Source: Streptomyces sp. F63 (lineage in GTDB: Bacteria; Actinomycetota; Actinomycetes; Streptomycetales; Streptomycetaceae). Taken from it: a stretch of DNA of 64,000 bases. Each line of letters begins with the position of its first letter. Position 1 is the first letter of the stretch. Both the position numbers and the translations under genes were made by a program. The stretch spans positions 186,001-250,000 of the forward strand of contig NZ_JAGPXX010000005.1 of assembly GCF_018070345.1 (NCBI RefSeq). Direction: 5' to 3'. Under the pieces are notes generated by a model, which saw only the letters and a list, made by a program, of their open reading frames with translations, was not told where the DNA came from and did not search any database. This document shows positions 27,582-38,950 of the stretch, piece by piece.

Positions 27582-27821
27582 TCAGCCCAGCAGGACGTCG
27601 TCGTCGCCCAGGCGGCGCAGCTCGCGGACGAGGACGGCCACACCGGTGACGATGGCGGCGGCGGAGACCACCGCGTCGGCCAGCATCAGCGTGTCGTTCT
27701 CGCTCCGGGCGGTCCTCACCTGCTTCAGCACGCTGACGGCGCCGAAGAGTGTGGTGCCGATGGACAGATAGGTGCCGGCCTTGGACTTCTTGAAGCCCTT
27801 GGCCTTGGCGAAACTGCTCAT
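27582..27821 (-). CDS. Small membrane protein inserted in the gat operon
   Basis: A 79-residue protein of unknown function. A basic N-terminus ([13 protein letters not shown]) leads to a hydrophobic segment ([16 protein letters not shown]), a charged hinge ([11 protein letters not shown]) and a second helix ([20 protein letters not shown]), then LRRLGDD. It is probably a two-helix inner-membrane protein. ATG 27821 overlaps the gatA stop by ATGA, so it is translationally coupled to gatA, and gatB starts 13 bases after its stop. I know of a small gene in this place in Streptomyces gat operons, so it is conserved rather than accidental, but its role is unknown. Confidence 0.85.
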   Translation of the reverse strand: MSSFAKAKGFKKSKAGTYLSIGTTLFGAVSVLKQVRTARSENDTLMLADAVVSAAAIVTGVAVLVRELRRLGDDDVLLG

Positions 27822-29311
27822 AGTGCGGGTGCCTCCTCCAGCAGCGGGTGCCCCCAGCGGGCGGTGAGCGCGGCCTCGACCGCGGCGCCGACCCGGTAGA
27901 GCCGGTCGTCGGCCATGGCGGGCGCGATGATCTGCAGCCCCACCGGGAGCCCGTCCTCCGGCGCCAGGCCGCAGGGCAGGGACATGGCGGCGTTGCCGGC
28001 CAGGTTCGTCGGGATGGTGCACAGGTCGGCGAGGTACATGGCCATCGGGTCGTCCGCCCGCTCGCCGATCGGGAAGGCGGTGGTCGGTGAGGTCGGCGAG
28101 ACCAGCACGTCCACCTGCTCGAACGCCTTCTCGAAGTCCCGCGTGATGAGGGTGCGGACCTTCTGCGCGGAGCCGTAGTACGCGTCGTAGTAGCCGGAGC
28201 TGAGCGCGTAGGTGCCGAGCATGATGCGGCGCTTGACCTCGGCGCCGAAGCCCGCCTCGCGGGTCAGGGCGGTGACCTCCTCGGCGGAGCGGGTGCCGTC
28301 GTCGCCGACGCGCAGGCCGTAGCGCATCGCGTCGAAGCGGGCCAGGTTGGACGAGCACTCCGAGGGGGCGATCAGGTAGTACGCGGCGAGCGCCTTGTCG
28401 AAGGACGGGCAGGAGATCTCGGTGACCTCGGCGCCCAGCTCGCGCAGCAGCTCCACGGACTCGGTGAACCGCTGCATCACGCCGGCCTGGTAGCCCTCGC
28501 CGGCGAACTCCTTGACGACGCCGACCCGCAGGCCCTTCACCTCGGCGCTGCGGGCCGCCTCGACCACCGGCGGGACCGGCTTGTCGATGGAGGTCGAGTC
28601 GAACGGGTCGTGCCCGGCGATCACCTCGTGCAGCAGGGCCGCGTCCAGGACCGTGCGGGCGCAGGGGCCGCCCTGGTCGAGGGAGGAGGAGAAGGCCACC
28701 ATGCCGTAGCGGGAGACGGCGCCGTAGGTCGGCTTGACCCCGACGGTGCCGGTCATGGCGGCGGGCTGGCGGATGGAGCCCCCGGTGTCCGTGCCGATCG
28801 CGAGCGGGGCCTCGTACGCGGCGAGGGCGGCCGCGGAGCCGCCGCCGGAGCCGCCGGGGATGCGGGTCAGGTCCCAGGGGTTGCCGGTGGGGCCGTAGGC
28901 GCTGTTCTCGGTGGAGGAGCCCATCGCGAACTCGTCCATGTTGGCCTTGCCGAGGATGACGACGTCCGCGTCCTTGAGACGCTTCACCAGCGTCGCGTCG
29001 TACGGCGGCAGCCAGCCCTCCAGGATCCGGGAGCCGACGGTGGTGGGGACGCCCTCGGTGGTGAAGATGTCCTTGAGTGCCAGCGGGACGCCGGCCAGCG
29101 GGCCGAGCGCCTCGCCGCGCCCCCGCTTCTCGTCGACGGCGCGGGCCTGGGCCAGCGCGCCCTCACGGTCGACGTGGAGGAAGGCGTTCACCTTCTCGTC
29201 GACGGCCTCGATCCGGGCCAGATGGGCCTCGGTCACCTCGACGGCGGTGAGGGTGCCGGAGGCGATGGCGGCCGCGGTCTGTGCCGCGGTCAGCCTGGTC
29301 GGGTCGGCCAT
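27818..29311 (-). CDS. gatA: Asp-tRNA(Asn)/Glu-tRNA(Gln) amidotransferase subunit A
   Basis: The 497-residue amidase-signature subunit that releases ammonia from glutamine. The Ser-cisSer-Lys triad regions are [18 protein letters not shown] (Lys), [31 protein letters not shown] sequence (seen as [12 protein letters not shown] and [12 protein letters not shown]; the two Ser). The [20 protein letters not shown] region is also typical. ATG 29311 comes one base after the gatC stop at 29313. Expression is probably from a promoter upstream of gatC; a TAGGAT at 29650-29655 is a candidate -10. Confidence 0.97.
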   Translation of the reverse strand: MADPTRLTAAQTAAAIASGTLTAVEVTEAHLARIEAVDEKVNAFLHVDREGALAQARAVDEKRGRGEALGPLAGVPLALKDIFTTEGVPTTVGSRILEGWLPPYDATLVKRLKDADVVILGKANMDEFAMGSSTENSAYGPTGNPWDLTRIPGGSGGGSAAALAAYEAPLAIGTDTGGSIRQPAAMTGTVGVKPTYGAVSRYGMVAFSSSLDQGGPCARTVLDAALLHEVIAGHDPFDSTSIDKPVPPVVEAARSAEVKGLRVGVVKEFAGEGYQAGVMQRFTESVELLRELGAEVTEISCPSFDKALAAYYLIAPSECSSNLARFDAMRYGLRVGDDGTRSAEEVTALTREAGFGAEVKRRIMLGTYALSSGYYDAYYGSAQKVRTLITRDFEKAFEQVDVLVSPTSPTTAFPIGERADDPMAMYLADLCTIPTNLAGNAAMSLPCGLAPEDGLPVGLQIIAPAMADDRLYRVGAAVEAALTARWGHPLLEEAPAL

Positions 29312-29312
29312 G

Positions 29313-29609
29313 TCAGTCCTCCCCCAGGATCTGCGGCACCTTGAAACGCTGCTGCTCCTGCGCGGGGGCTCCGGAGAGCGCCTGCTCGGGGGTGAGTGAC
29401 GGGCGGACCTCGTCGGCGCGCATGACGTTCGTCAGCGGCAGGGGGTGCGAGGTCGGCGGTACATCCTCGTCGGCCACATCGGAAACGCGGGCGACCGCGC
29501 CGATGATCACGTCGAGCTGTCCGGCGAAGTGGTCGAGCTCTTCGTCCTTCAGCTCAAGACGTGACAGCCGGGCGAGGTGGGCGACCTCCTCGCGCGTGAT
29601 GCCAGGCAT
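29313..29609 (-). CDS. gatC: Asp-tRNA(Asn)/Glu-tRNA(Gln) amidotransferase subunit C
   Basis: The 98-residue GatC subunit, an extended protein that wraps the GatA-GatB interface and stabilises the complex. The N-terminal helix [17 protein letters not shown] and the motif [20 protein letters not shown] are characteristic, and the tail ends [13 protein letters not shown] 29609 follows GAGGA with seven bases between. It is the first gene of the gat operon; TAGGAT (29650-29655) in the minus direction is the best -10 candidate upstream, without a clear -35. Confidence 0.96.
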   Translation of the reverse strand: MPGITREEVAHLARLSRLELKDEELDHFAGQLDVIIGAVARVSDVADEDVPPTSHPLPLTNVMRADEVRPSLTPEQALSGAPAQEQQRFKVPQILGED

Positions 29610-29885
29610 TCAGCGATCCTCAGGGGTTGGTGTGTGGGTTATCCGGCCAATCCTATGGCGGTCGGCGGGTCCGGGGCGAAACCCCTTGGCGCGGGCCGCC
29701 GTGCGGGGCCCGCGGTGCGGCCCCGGCAGGGCACGCGGGCCCTCGCCCCCGGGAGCCCGGACGGGCGCCGCAAGCCGGAACGGGCCACCGCCCTCCGGGG
29801 CGACGGGCGCGGGGAGGTGTGCCGCCGCCGGTGGTCCGGGACGGCGAAGCACCCGGCCCCGGCCGCGGGCACGGGGACGCGGCCC

Positions 29886-29913
29886 GGCGCCGGGGCCCGC
29901 GGTTCCCGGCGCC
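29886..29913 (-). terminator. Hairpin after rmdB
   Basis: GGCGCCGGG (29886-29894) and CCCGGCGCC (29905-29913) form a nine-base perfect stem with a ten-base loop, about 20 bases past the rmdB stop. The rest of the 29610-29934 spacer holds the gatC promoter region and no gene that I can support. Confidence 0.6.
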
Positions 29914-29934
29914 GCCGGGTCGGCGGCCCGTCCC

Positions 29935-32379
29935 TCAGGTGACCCGTTGCCCCGACGGCCGGTCGGCGCCCTCCGGTGGGGCGCTCCGGGTCGCGGAGCG
30001 GGGGCACTCCGTCCGTTCCGGAGTGGCGCCGGGAGCGGACGCCGCCGCCAGTTCGGGACGGACGGACTCCGGGCGGGCCGGGTCCGCCCGGCGGGAGTCG
30101 GAGCGCGCCGGGTCGGTACGGGCCGGATCGGGACGCGCCGGGTCCGGAAAGGCCGCGTCGGAGCCGGCCAGCGGCTCCGCGCGGGCCGGTTCCGCGCGGG
30201 CGGCCGGTTCCGCGCGGGCGGCCGGTTCCGCGCGGGCGGCCGGTTCCGCGCGGGCGGGCGGTTCCGCGCGGAGGGAGGACTCGGACCGCACCGGCAGCTC
30301 GGGGCGGACCGGCTCGGGACGGGCGGCCGGCTCGCCGCGGTGCCAGCCGCCCTCGCCCCGCAGCCGCAGCCAAGCCGTGGTCTCGTCCGGCGGCATCGCG
30401 GCGGCGACCAGCCACCCCTGGACGGCGTCGCAGCCGAGGTCCCGCAGCCGTTCCCACGTCTCGTCGTCCTCCACTCCCTCCGCGACGACGAGCAGCCCGA
30501 GGGAGTGGGCGAGGTCGACGGTGCAGCGGACGATCTCCGCGTCCTCGGTGTCGACGGCGAGCCGGGCGACGAAGGACCGGTCGATCTTGAGTTCGCTGAC
30601 CGGCAGCCGGCGCAGGTGCACCAGTGAGGAGTAGCCGGTGCCGAAGTCGTCCAGGGACATCTTGACGCCGTGCCCGGTGAGTCCCGCGAGGGTGTCCGCC
30701 GCACGCTGCGGGTCCTCCAGCAGGACGTGCTCCGTGATCTCCAGCTGGAGCGCGGACGGGGGGACGCCGTGCCGGGCGAGCCGGGCGGCGACGGAGCCGG
30801 CGAAACCGGGGGTGTGCACGTCGCGCGGCGAGACGTTCACGGCGACCGGCACCATGAGGCCCTTCTCGCGCCAGGCGGCGACCTGGCGGAGGGCGGTCTC
30901 CAGGACGTACTCGGTCAGATGGGGCATCAGCCCGGAGGACTCGGCGATGGCGATGAACTCGTCGGGGCTGACCCGGCCGCGCTCCGGGTGCACCCAGCGC
31001 ACCAGCGCCTCCAGGCCCCGCACCCGGCCGTCGAAGCCGACCTTCGGCTGGTAGTGCAGTTCGACGTCGCCCGCGTCCAGGGCGCGGCGCAGATCGCCGA
31101 GGAGGCCCAGCCGGTCGGGGGTGTTGCCGTCACGTTTTGCCTCGTAGACCTCGCAGCCGCTGCGGTCCCGCTTGGCCTGGTACATCGCCACGTCGGCGCG
31201 GCGCAGCAGGTCCTCGGCGTCCAGGGCGTGGTCGGGGAAGACGGCGACGCCGGCGCTGGCCTCCAGGACGAGGGTCAGCCCGTCGAGGTCGAGCGGCGAG
31301 CCGAGTTCCCCGACGAGCTGGCGGGCGGTGCGCTGGGCGCTGGTGGTGGAGTCGGCGACGGGCAGCAGGACGGCGAACTCGTCGCCGCCGAGGCGGGCGG
31401 CCTCGGCACCGGGCGGCAGGGCGAGCCTGAGCCGCTCGGCGATCTGCAGCAGCAGCCGGTCCCCCGCGAGGTGACCGAGGGTGTCGTTGACGGACCGGAA
31501 CCGGTCGAGGTCGATCAGGACCAGCGCGGCACGGGCGCCGGCGCGCTCCGCGTCGTCCAGCGCGGACCAGGTGCGCTCCAGCAGCCACTGGCGGTTGGGC
31601 AGGCCGGTGAGCGGGTCGCGCAGCTGTTCCTCGGCGCGGGCGCGGGCGATCCACAGGGTGGAGTCGAGAGCGATCAGCGGCACGGAGAAGAGCGGCAGGA
31701 GGACGGGCATCTCAACGGCGACCACGCAGATCAGCGGGGCGATGCCGAGCAGGGCGACGCCGACGAGGGCCTGCCGGACGAGGGCCGTCCGGGCGGCACT
31801 GGGCAGGCCGCCGATGCGCGGGGCCGTGCAGTACCACAGCAGGACCCGGGTGACCAGGAGATAGCTCACGGCGGCCAGCAGGAGTTCGGGCAGGACGAGG
31901 ACGTCCCACTCGGACGGTTTCCAGGGCCGCTCCACCGAGGGGAAGACCCCGAATCCGGCGAGCACCAGCGCGGCGGCCCCGATGCCGAGGATGTCGACGG
32001 AGCCGTGGAGCAGCCCCTGTCTCCAGCGCTGGTGCCGGGCGGCGCTGACCAGGACCACCACGGCGAGGCTGACCAGGACGGCCGGCACCCAGCCGTAGAG
32101 CAGCAGCACGGCGAGGGTGAGGGCGGCGCCGGAACCGGTGCCGCCCCACCAGCGGTCGCGGCCGAGCGCCACGAGATGGCCGACGATGATGCCGGTGAGA
32201 AGAGCCAGCGACCAGCCGGCGGCGCCGGAGGGGAAGAGCGCCCTCCCGCCCAGCAGCACCCGGCAGACGCCGGCGGCCAGCGCGCACGCGGCCACGGCGA
32301 CCGTGGCCATCGGCAGCAGCGCGGGCGCGGTGACCCGGCGTCCCCCTGACGCCGCGTCAGCGCTGTCGGTCGGTTTCAT
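29935..32379 (-). CDS. rmdB: RmdB-type membrane GGDEF-EAL cyclic-di-GMP enzyme
   Basis: An 814-residue inner-membrane protein: about seven helices (residues 20-245), GGDEF domain (about 255-415), EAL domain (about 425-670) and a repetitive Ala/Arg/Glu/Pro tail. The EAL residues are complete (GLEALVRW, VNVSPRD, LEITE, SLDDFGTGYSSL, LKIDRSF, VAEGVE), so phosphodiesterase activity is expected. GGDEF is intact (ARLGGDEFAVL), but the preceding PPGA shows there is no RxxD inhibitory site. The location next to ligA and the layout match S. coelicolor RmdB (SCO5495), a c-di-GMP phosphodiesterase affecting development. ATG 32379 follows GAGG. The tail is built on a DNA tandem repeat (30176-30262). Confidence 0.9.
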   Translation of the reverse strand: MKPTDSADAASGGRRVTAPALLPMATVAVAACALAAGVCRVLLGGRALFPSGAAGWSLALLTGIIVGHLVALGRDRWWGGTGSGAALTLAVLLLYGWVPAVLVSLAVVVLVSAARHQRWRQGLLHGSVDILGIGAAALVLAGFGVFPSVERPWKPSEWDVLVLPELLLAAVSYLLVTRVLLWYCTAPRIGGLPSAARTALVRQALVGVALLGIAPLICVVAVEMPVLLPLFSVPLIALDSTLWIARARAEEQLRDPLTGLPNRQWLLERTWSALDDAERAGARAALVLIDLDRFRSVNDTLGHLAGDRLLLQIAERLRLALPPGAEAARLGGDEFAVLLPVADSTTSAQRTARQLVGELGSPLDLDGLTLVLEASAGVAVFPDHALDAEDLLRRADVAMYQAKRDRSGCEVYEAKRDGNTPDRLGLLGDLRRALDAGDVELHYQPKVGFDGRVRGLEALVRWVHPERGRVSPDEFIAIAESSGLMPHLTEYVLETALRQVAAWREKGLMVPVAVNVSPRDVHTPGFAGSVAARLARHGVPPSALQLEITEHVLLEDPQRAADTLAGLTGHGVKMSLDDFGTGYSSLVHLRRLPVSELKIDRSFVARLAVDTEDAEIVRCTVDLAHSLGLLVVAEGVEDDETWERLRDLGCDAVQGWLVAAAMPPDETTAWLRLRGEGGWHRGEPAARPEPVRPELPVRSESSLRAEPPARAEPAARAEPAARAEPAARAEPARAEPLAGSDAAFPDPARPDPARTDPARSDSRRADPARPESVRPELAAASAPGATPERTECPRSATRSAPPEGADRPSGQRVT
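30176..30262. repeat. 18-base tandem repeat in the 3' part of rmdB
   Basis: Four 18-base units starting TCCGCGCGGGCGGCCGGT (30191-30262, the last with one mismatch) follow a 15-base short unit at 30176. In the rmdB frame they encode repeats of the hexapeptide ARAEPA, so copy-number changes would alter tail length without a frameshift. Confidence 0.85.
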
Positions 32380-32632
32380 TCCCGTCCTCTCACAGCCGGC
32401 GGTGCCCGTCCCGTCCGGGCCGGCCCGGGGTGGACCACGGCCGGGCGCCCGGTGGCACCGGGCCCGGTGCCGTCGCCTACGAGTTCCCACCGCACGGCCG
32501 CGCACGGCGGGCGCACACCCTCAACAGTAGGCTGCCCGGCCGCCGGACGGGCAGCGATCCGCAGGGGTTGCCCGAATGCGGACCAGGCACACCCAAGCGT
32601 CTGGTATGCGCCGAACGAGTGTCATGTGACGG

Positions 32633-34909
<2,277 letters not shown>

Positions 34910-34995
34910 TCATGCCGCCGTGCCGTGGTGCCGCCGGGCCGTCGTGCCGTCCATCCCCGTACCGCTCGGCCGTCGCCCGCACCCCGCCCCGGCCG

Positions 34996-36009
34996 TCACT
35001 CTGGGTTGTCCGCGAGCGACTGCGCCGCCCGGGCGCAGTGCGCCAGCGCCGAGCGCGCGTAGGCCGGTGAGGCACCGGCGAGACCGCACGACGGGGTGAC
35101 CGCCACGGACGTGGCGAGACTCCCCGGCGACAGCCCCAGCCTGCGCCACAGCGTTCTGACACCCATGACACTAAGGGCGGGGTCTGACAACGCGGTGCCG
35201 GTGCCCGGCACGACTCCGGCGAAGAGCGCCGTCCCTCCCTCCACTGCTTCCCCGATCGCCTCCTCGTCACGCTCGGTGAGCAGGGAGAAGTCGAACGAGA
35301 TTCCGGTCGCCCCCGCCCGCCGCAGCAGCGCGAACGGCACCTCGGGCGCGCAGGAGTGCACGATCACCGGCGCGCCACCGGCCGCCGCGAACACCTCGCG
35401 GAGCGCCCCCTCGACGACGCCCCGGTCCACGGCGTTGTAGGTGCGGTAACCGCTGGCCGACCGCACCCGGCCGCGCAGCACCGGGGTCAGCGACGGCTCG
35501 TCGAGTTGGAGGACGACCTCGGCGCCGGGCACCCGCCGCCGCACCTCCGCGAGATGGCCGCGCAGCCCCTCGGCGAGCGAGGCGGCCAGGTCGCGGCCGG
35601 CCCCGGCGTCGCTCAGCACCGCCTCGCCGCCGCGCAGTTCCAGTCCCGCCGCGAGCGTCCACGGGCCGACGGCCTGCACCTTCAGCGGCCCCTCGAACCC
35701 CTGGGTGAACTCCTCCAGCGCGTCGAGGTCCTCTCCCATCCAGGAGCGGGCGCGCCGGGTGTCGCGGCCCGGGCGGTCGCTCAGCCGCCAGCCGCTGGGC
35801 TCGACGTGCGCGTACAGCTCGGCCAGCAGCCCGATGGTGCGGCCCAGCATGTCGGCGCCCGGGCCGCGGGCGGGCAGCTCCGGCAGATGGGGGAACGCCT
35901 CCAGGGAACCCGTAACCGTCTTCGCCGCCTCGCGCGCGTCGCCGCCGGGCATGGACCCAACCCCGGTCGCGGCCGCCGTACCCCAGATGAACCTGCTCTT
36001 CTCGCTCAC
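34996..36009 (-). CDS. Methionine synthase-like protein (cobalamin-independent, C-terminal domain only)
   Basis: A 337-residue protein related to the C-terminal catalytic barrel of MetE. TGVGSMPGGDAREAAK opens the domain; VLQLDEPSLTPVL, IVHSCAPEV and VAVTPSCGLAG carry the zinc-ligand-type His, Cys and Cys, so a metal site is probably kept. At under half the length of MetE it lacks the N-terminal folate half; short stand-alone versions are widespread in actinobacteria and their methyl donor is not established. GTG 36009 has no clear ribosome site, but TACGCT ends seven bases upstream (36017-36022), so a leaderless transcript is likely. Confidence 0.82.
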   Translation of the reverse strand: MSEKSRFIWGTAAATGVGSMPGGDAREAAKTVTGSLEAFPHLPELPARGPGADMLGRTIGLLAELYAHVEPSGWRLSDRPGRDTRRARSWMGEDLDALEEFTQGFEGPLKVQAVGPWTLAAGLELRGGEAVLSDAGAGRDLAASLAEGLRGHLAEVRRRVPGAEVVLQLDEPSLTPVLRGRVRSASGYRTYNAVDRGVVEGALREVFAAAGGAPVIVHSCAPEVPFALLRRAGATGISFDFSLLTERDEEAIGEAVEGGTALFAGVVPGTGTALSDPALSVMGVRTLWRRLGLSPGSLATSVAVTPSCGLAGASPAYARSALAHCARAAQSLADNPE

Positions 36010-36411
36010 GCGGTGAAGCGTACGAGACGGGCCCTCGCGGGCCGGGGGAGCCCGGGGCGGGCGGCCCGGCCGCCGGCGCGGGCCGGGCGCTCGGTGACCG
36101 GGGCGCACCGGCCCGCACCCGCTGCTCCGCTCCCTGTGCCGGCACGGGAGGACGAGCCCTCCGGTGGTGGCCGGCGGAAAGCCGCGGCGCCGGAGCCGGT
36201 GCGGTCCTGGGAACTGTCCGGGAATCGGGCCGCTGCCCGGCCTGCGTGCCCCTCGCTCCTGTGCCGGTCTCCCGCCAGTACTCAGGAATCTCTCAGAACC
36301 TCCCGTGAACGTGACAGCCGGGCGCGCCAGTCTGTGCGGGTTCACCCGGCACGAGGCGTCCCCCCGGGACGGCACCGCGTGCTTCCCCCGAACGAAGCGG
36401 AGTGTTTCCGT
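36010..36411. other. Divergent intergenic region, no gene seen
   Basis: The 402-base spacer between the MetE-like gene and the streptophobe gene holds the leaderless-type -10 box at 36017-36022 for the former. Upstream of the latter I find no convincing promoter pair. No riboswitch-like conserved box was recognised. Confidence 0.4.
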
Positions 36412-37980
36412 ATGGCTGTCACCACACCCCGGCTCCGGAGCAGGCCCGGTCCCGGTCCGCGGTCCGGCACGGCGAATCCGCGGTCCGGACGCCGCACCGT
36501 GGTCCGGTTGACCGGCCCGTGGGGCAACTTCCTGGAGGGGGCGGCGGCCGCTCTGTACGCGGTGGCGGCCATGGTGGCGGTGTCCGCGCTGGCGCTGACC
36601 CTGCTCGACGCGGGATCCGTCGGATCACTGTGGTCCTTGGCCTTGGCCGTGACAGCCATGGCTGTCGGCGGCTCGGTGAGCGTGCGTTCGGATGTCTCCA
36701 CAGGCGCGGGCGCCGACGCGATGGGCGGTATGGCCGCGCTGTTCGGCGGCGGCGGTGGTGGCATGGGGCCTTCGGTGAGCGGTGCGGCCGGTGTCGTCCC
36801 GCTCGGAGTCACGCTGGCCGGCGCCGTCGTCCTGTGGACCGCGTTCTCCTGGCGGCTGCGGCACCGGCGGCAACTGCGGTTCACCGCCGGTGAGCTGGTC
36901 CTGCGGGCGGGAGGAACGGTGACCGCCGCGCTGCTCGCCCTCGTGATCGTGGCCGCCCTCGCCCGGGGATCGATCGACCTGCCCGCGTCGGCGACAACCT
37001 TGCTGACGGGGACCGGCGGAGGCGCGTCCGCCGGGGACACCGGTGCCGGGGGCGGTGGTCTCGGTGATCTCCTCGGTGGCGGGAGCGGTGGCCCGAGTGG
37101 TCTCCTGGGCGGAGCGGAACCGGCGATGACCTACCGCGTGAGCACGGGATCGGCCGGCATCGGGGCCTTGCTGTGGACGGCCGTCGTCATCGGCACAGGA
37201 TGCCTGATCAGCCGCCGGGCGCGGCTGCCGCTGGGGGGGCCGCTGGACCGGCTGCGCACCGTCTGGGGCGGGAGCCTCTCAGCCCTCGTCCGCACGGCCC
37301 TCGTCCTCGCGGTCGTCCTCGCGGTCATCGGCGCGGTCGTCGGCGCGGTCGCCAGTGGCCGGGGCGGGTCGGCGGCGGGCGCCGCGCTGTTGCTCGCCCC
37401 GAACGCCCTGGCGGTGTTCCTCTCCCTCGGCGTCGGTTCCCCGTGGACGGCCGCAGTGCACCCGGTGCAGAGCGGTGGTGGCGGCAACCCCCTCGCCGAG
37501 GCTCTCCTGGGGGGCATGGGGGGTACGGGCGGCGGGCAGCCCGACCGTACCGAACATCTGAGGTCCCTGTCGGCGGGCGGATGGCCGCTGTGGTTCGCGG
37601 CCCTCGCCGTGACCGGCCTGATCCTGCTCGCCTGTGCCCACCGGGCCGCCCGGGCGGCGCACCGGGGCTCCGGCCCCTCGCTTCCGCCCTTCTCCCAGCG
37701 GGGGTTCTCCGGGCACCTCGGTATGGCCGGGCGGTTCGGGGCCGTCACCGCCGTCGTCCTGAGCACGGGCGCCTGGGTGGCGGGGGCGTCCGGGCACTTC
37801 GGCATCAGCGCGTTCGGCAGCGAGATGGGGGGAACGCAGGCCGGGTTGAGCGGCGGCGTGCTGCTGACGGTCGTGTTCGGGCTGCTCGCCGGCACTCTGG
37901 CCGGGTTCGCCGGAAGCCTTCTGGCCGCGGTGCGCGGCGACCGCGGGAAGCGGGAGGAAGTGACGGCCGGCCGTGGGTGA
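36412..37980 (+). CDS. Streptophobe-family integral membrane protein
   Basis: A 522-residue polytopic membrane protein with about ten hydrophobic segments, for example VAAMVAVSALALTLLDAG, VTAALLALVIVAALARG and ALVLAVVLAVIGAVVGAVASG. Glycine-rich loops stand out (FGGGGGGMGPSVSG near 110; DTGAGGGGLGDLLGGGSGG near 220; LLGGMGGTGGGQ near 370). This pattern fits the streptophobe family known from Streptomyces, whose function is unknown. ATG 36412 has GCGGAG 9-12 bases upstream. A response regulator begins about 200 bases downstream on the same strand, so it may belong with the two-component system, but nothing proves it. Confidence 0.7.
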   Translation: MAVTTPRLRSRPGPGPRSGTANPRSGRRTVVRLTGPWGNFLEGAAAALYAVAAMVAVSALALTLLDAGSVGSLWSLALAVTAMAVGGSVSVRSDVSTGAGADAMGGMAALFGGGGGGMGPSVSGAAGVVPLGVTLAGAVVLWTAFSWRLRHRRQLRFTAGELVLRAGGTVTAALLALVIVAALARGSIDLPASATTLLTGTGGGASAGDTGAGGGGLGDLLGGGSGGPSGLLGGAEPAMTYRVSTGSAGIGALLWTAVVIGTGCLISRRARLPLGGPLDRLRTVWGGSLSALVRTALVLAVVLAVIGAVVGAVASGRGGSAAGAALLLAPNALAVFLSLGVGSPWTAAVHPVQSGGGGNPLAEALLGGMGGTGGGQPDRTEHLRSLSAGGWPLWFAALAVTGLILLACAHRAARAAHRGSGPSLPPFSQRGFSGHLGMAGRFGAVTAVVLSTGAWVAGASGHFGISAFGSEMGGTQAGLSGGVLLTVVFGLLAGTLAGFAGSLLAAVRGDRGKREEVTAGRG

Positions 37981-38176
37981 CGGCGGAAACCCCTTAACGG
38001 CAGGGGGAGAGCGACAGGGGTGCGCCGTGACGGCAGGCTTTACACAGCCCAGACGGTCCGCTTTCGTACCCTGTCGGCAGGATCCGTGTTGTGCCGGCCA
38101 CGCGGGCCGCGCGCCTTCCGCCCCGTCCCCGCGTCCGTCGGGCCGGGAGCGCGTTACCGGTCGTCTGGAGGCCCCG

Positions 38177-38950
38177 TTGACCCCTGCTGAGCACCCTGTC
38201 CGGTTCGGCGCCGGCGTCGGAAGCGCCCCCGGCGCGGCGGCCGCCACGGACGTGAACCTGCTGGTCGTGGAGGACGAGCCGACCGTGCGGGAACTGCTGT
38301 GCGCGGCGCTGCGGTACGCCGGTTTCACGGTCGCCGCGGCCGGGACGGGCCAGGAGGCCCTGGACCGTGCGCGGGAGGTGTCGCCGGATCTGGTCCTGCT
38401 CGACGTGATGCTCCCCGACCTGGACGGCTTCGAGGTGATCCGCCGGTTGCGCGAGGGGCACCGCCCGGCCGTGGCGCCCGGTAGCGGGCACGTCCCGGTC
38501 GTGTTCCTCACCGCCCGTGACGCGACCCGGGACAAGATCGAGGGCCTGGTGCTGGGCGGCGACGACTACGTGACCAAACCGTTCGACCTGCAGGAGCTGA
38601 TCGCCCGTATCCGTGCCGTGCTGCGCCGCACCGGCGGCGACCCCACCGCCCTGCTGCGCGTGGCCGATCTGGAGCTCGACCCCGACGGTGTCCAGGCGGC
38701 CCGCGCGGGTGAGCCGCTGCGCCTGTCGCCCACCGAGTTCCGGCTGCTGCACTACCTGATGACCAACGCCGGGCGCACGGTCTCGAAGCCGCAGATCCTC
38801 CAGCGGGTGTGGGACTACGACTTCAGCGGCGACACCGGCATCGTCGACACCTACATCAGCTATCTGCGCCGCAAGATCGACAACGGCGGCCCGAAGCTCA
38901 TCCACACCGTGCACGGCGTGGGCTATGTGCTGCGCGGGCCGAAGCCGTGA
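38177..38950 (+). CDS. OmpR/PhoB-family response regulator
   Basis: A 257-residue DNA-binding regulator phosphorylated by the kinase that follows. The receiver domain begins NLLVVEDEPTVRELL; Asp76 in LVLLDVMLPDLDG is the phosphoacceptor, with FLTARD and DDYVTKPFDLQEL completing the switch. The C-terminal winged helix is clear (LSPTEFRLLHYLMTNAGR, VDTYISYLRRKID, VHGVGYVLRG). It resembles mycobacterial TcrX/TrcR-type regulators. I choose TTG 38177 because GGAGG lies five bases upstream; earlier GTG starts (such as 38027) would add an unstructured N-terminus. The stop overlaps the kinase start by GTGA. Confidence 0.92.
   Translation: MTPAEHPVRFGAGVGSAPGAAAATDVNLLVVEDEPTVRELLCAALRYAGFTVAAAGTGQEALDRAREVSPDLVLLDVMLPDLDGFEVIRRLREGHRPAVAPGSGHVPVVFLTARDATRDKIEGLVLGGDDYVTKPFDLQELIARIRAVLRRTGGDPTALLRVADLELDPDGVQAARAGEPLRLSPTEFRLLHYLMTNAGRTVSKPQILQRVWDYDFSGDTGIVDTYISYLRRKIDNGGPKLIHTVHGVGYVLRGPKP

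Noticed and set aside
38027..38176. GTG 38027 as the response-regulator start
   Set aside because: It would add 50 unstructured residues; TTG 38177 has GGAGG five bases upstream and gives a normal receiver N-terminus.
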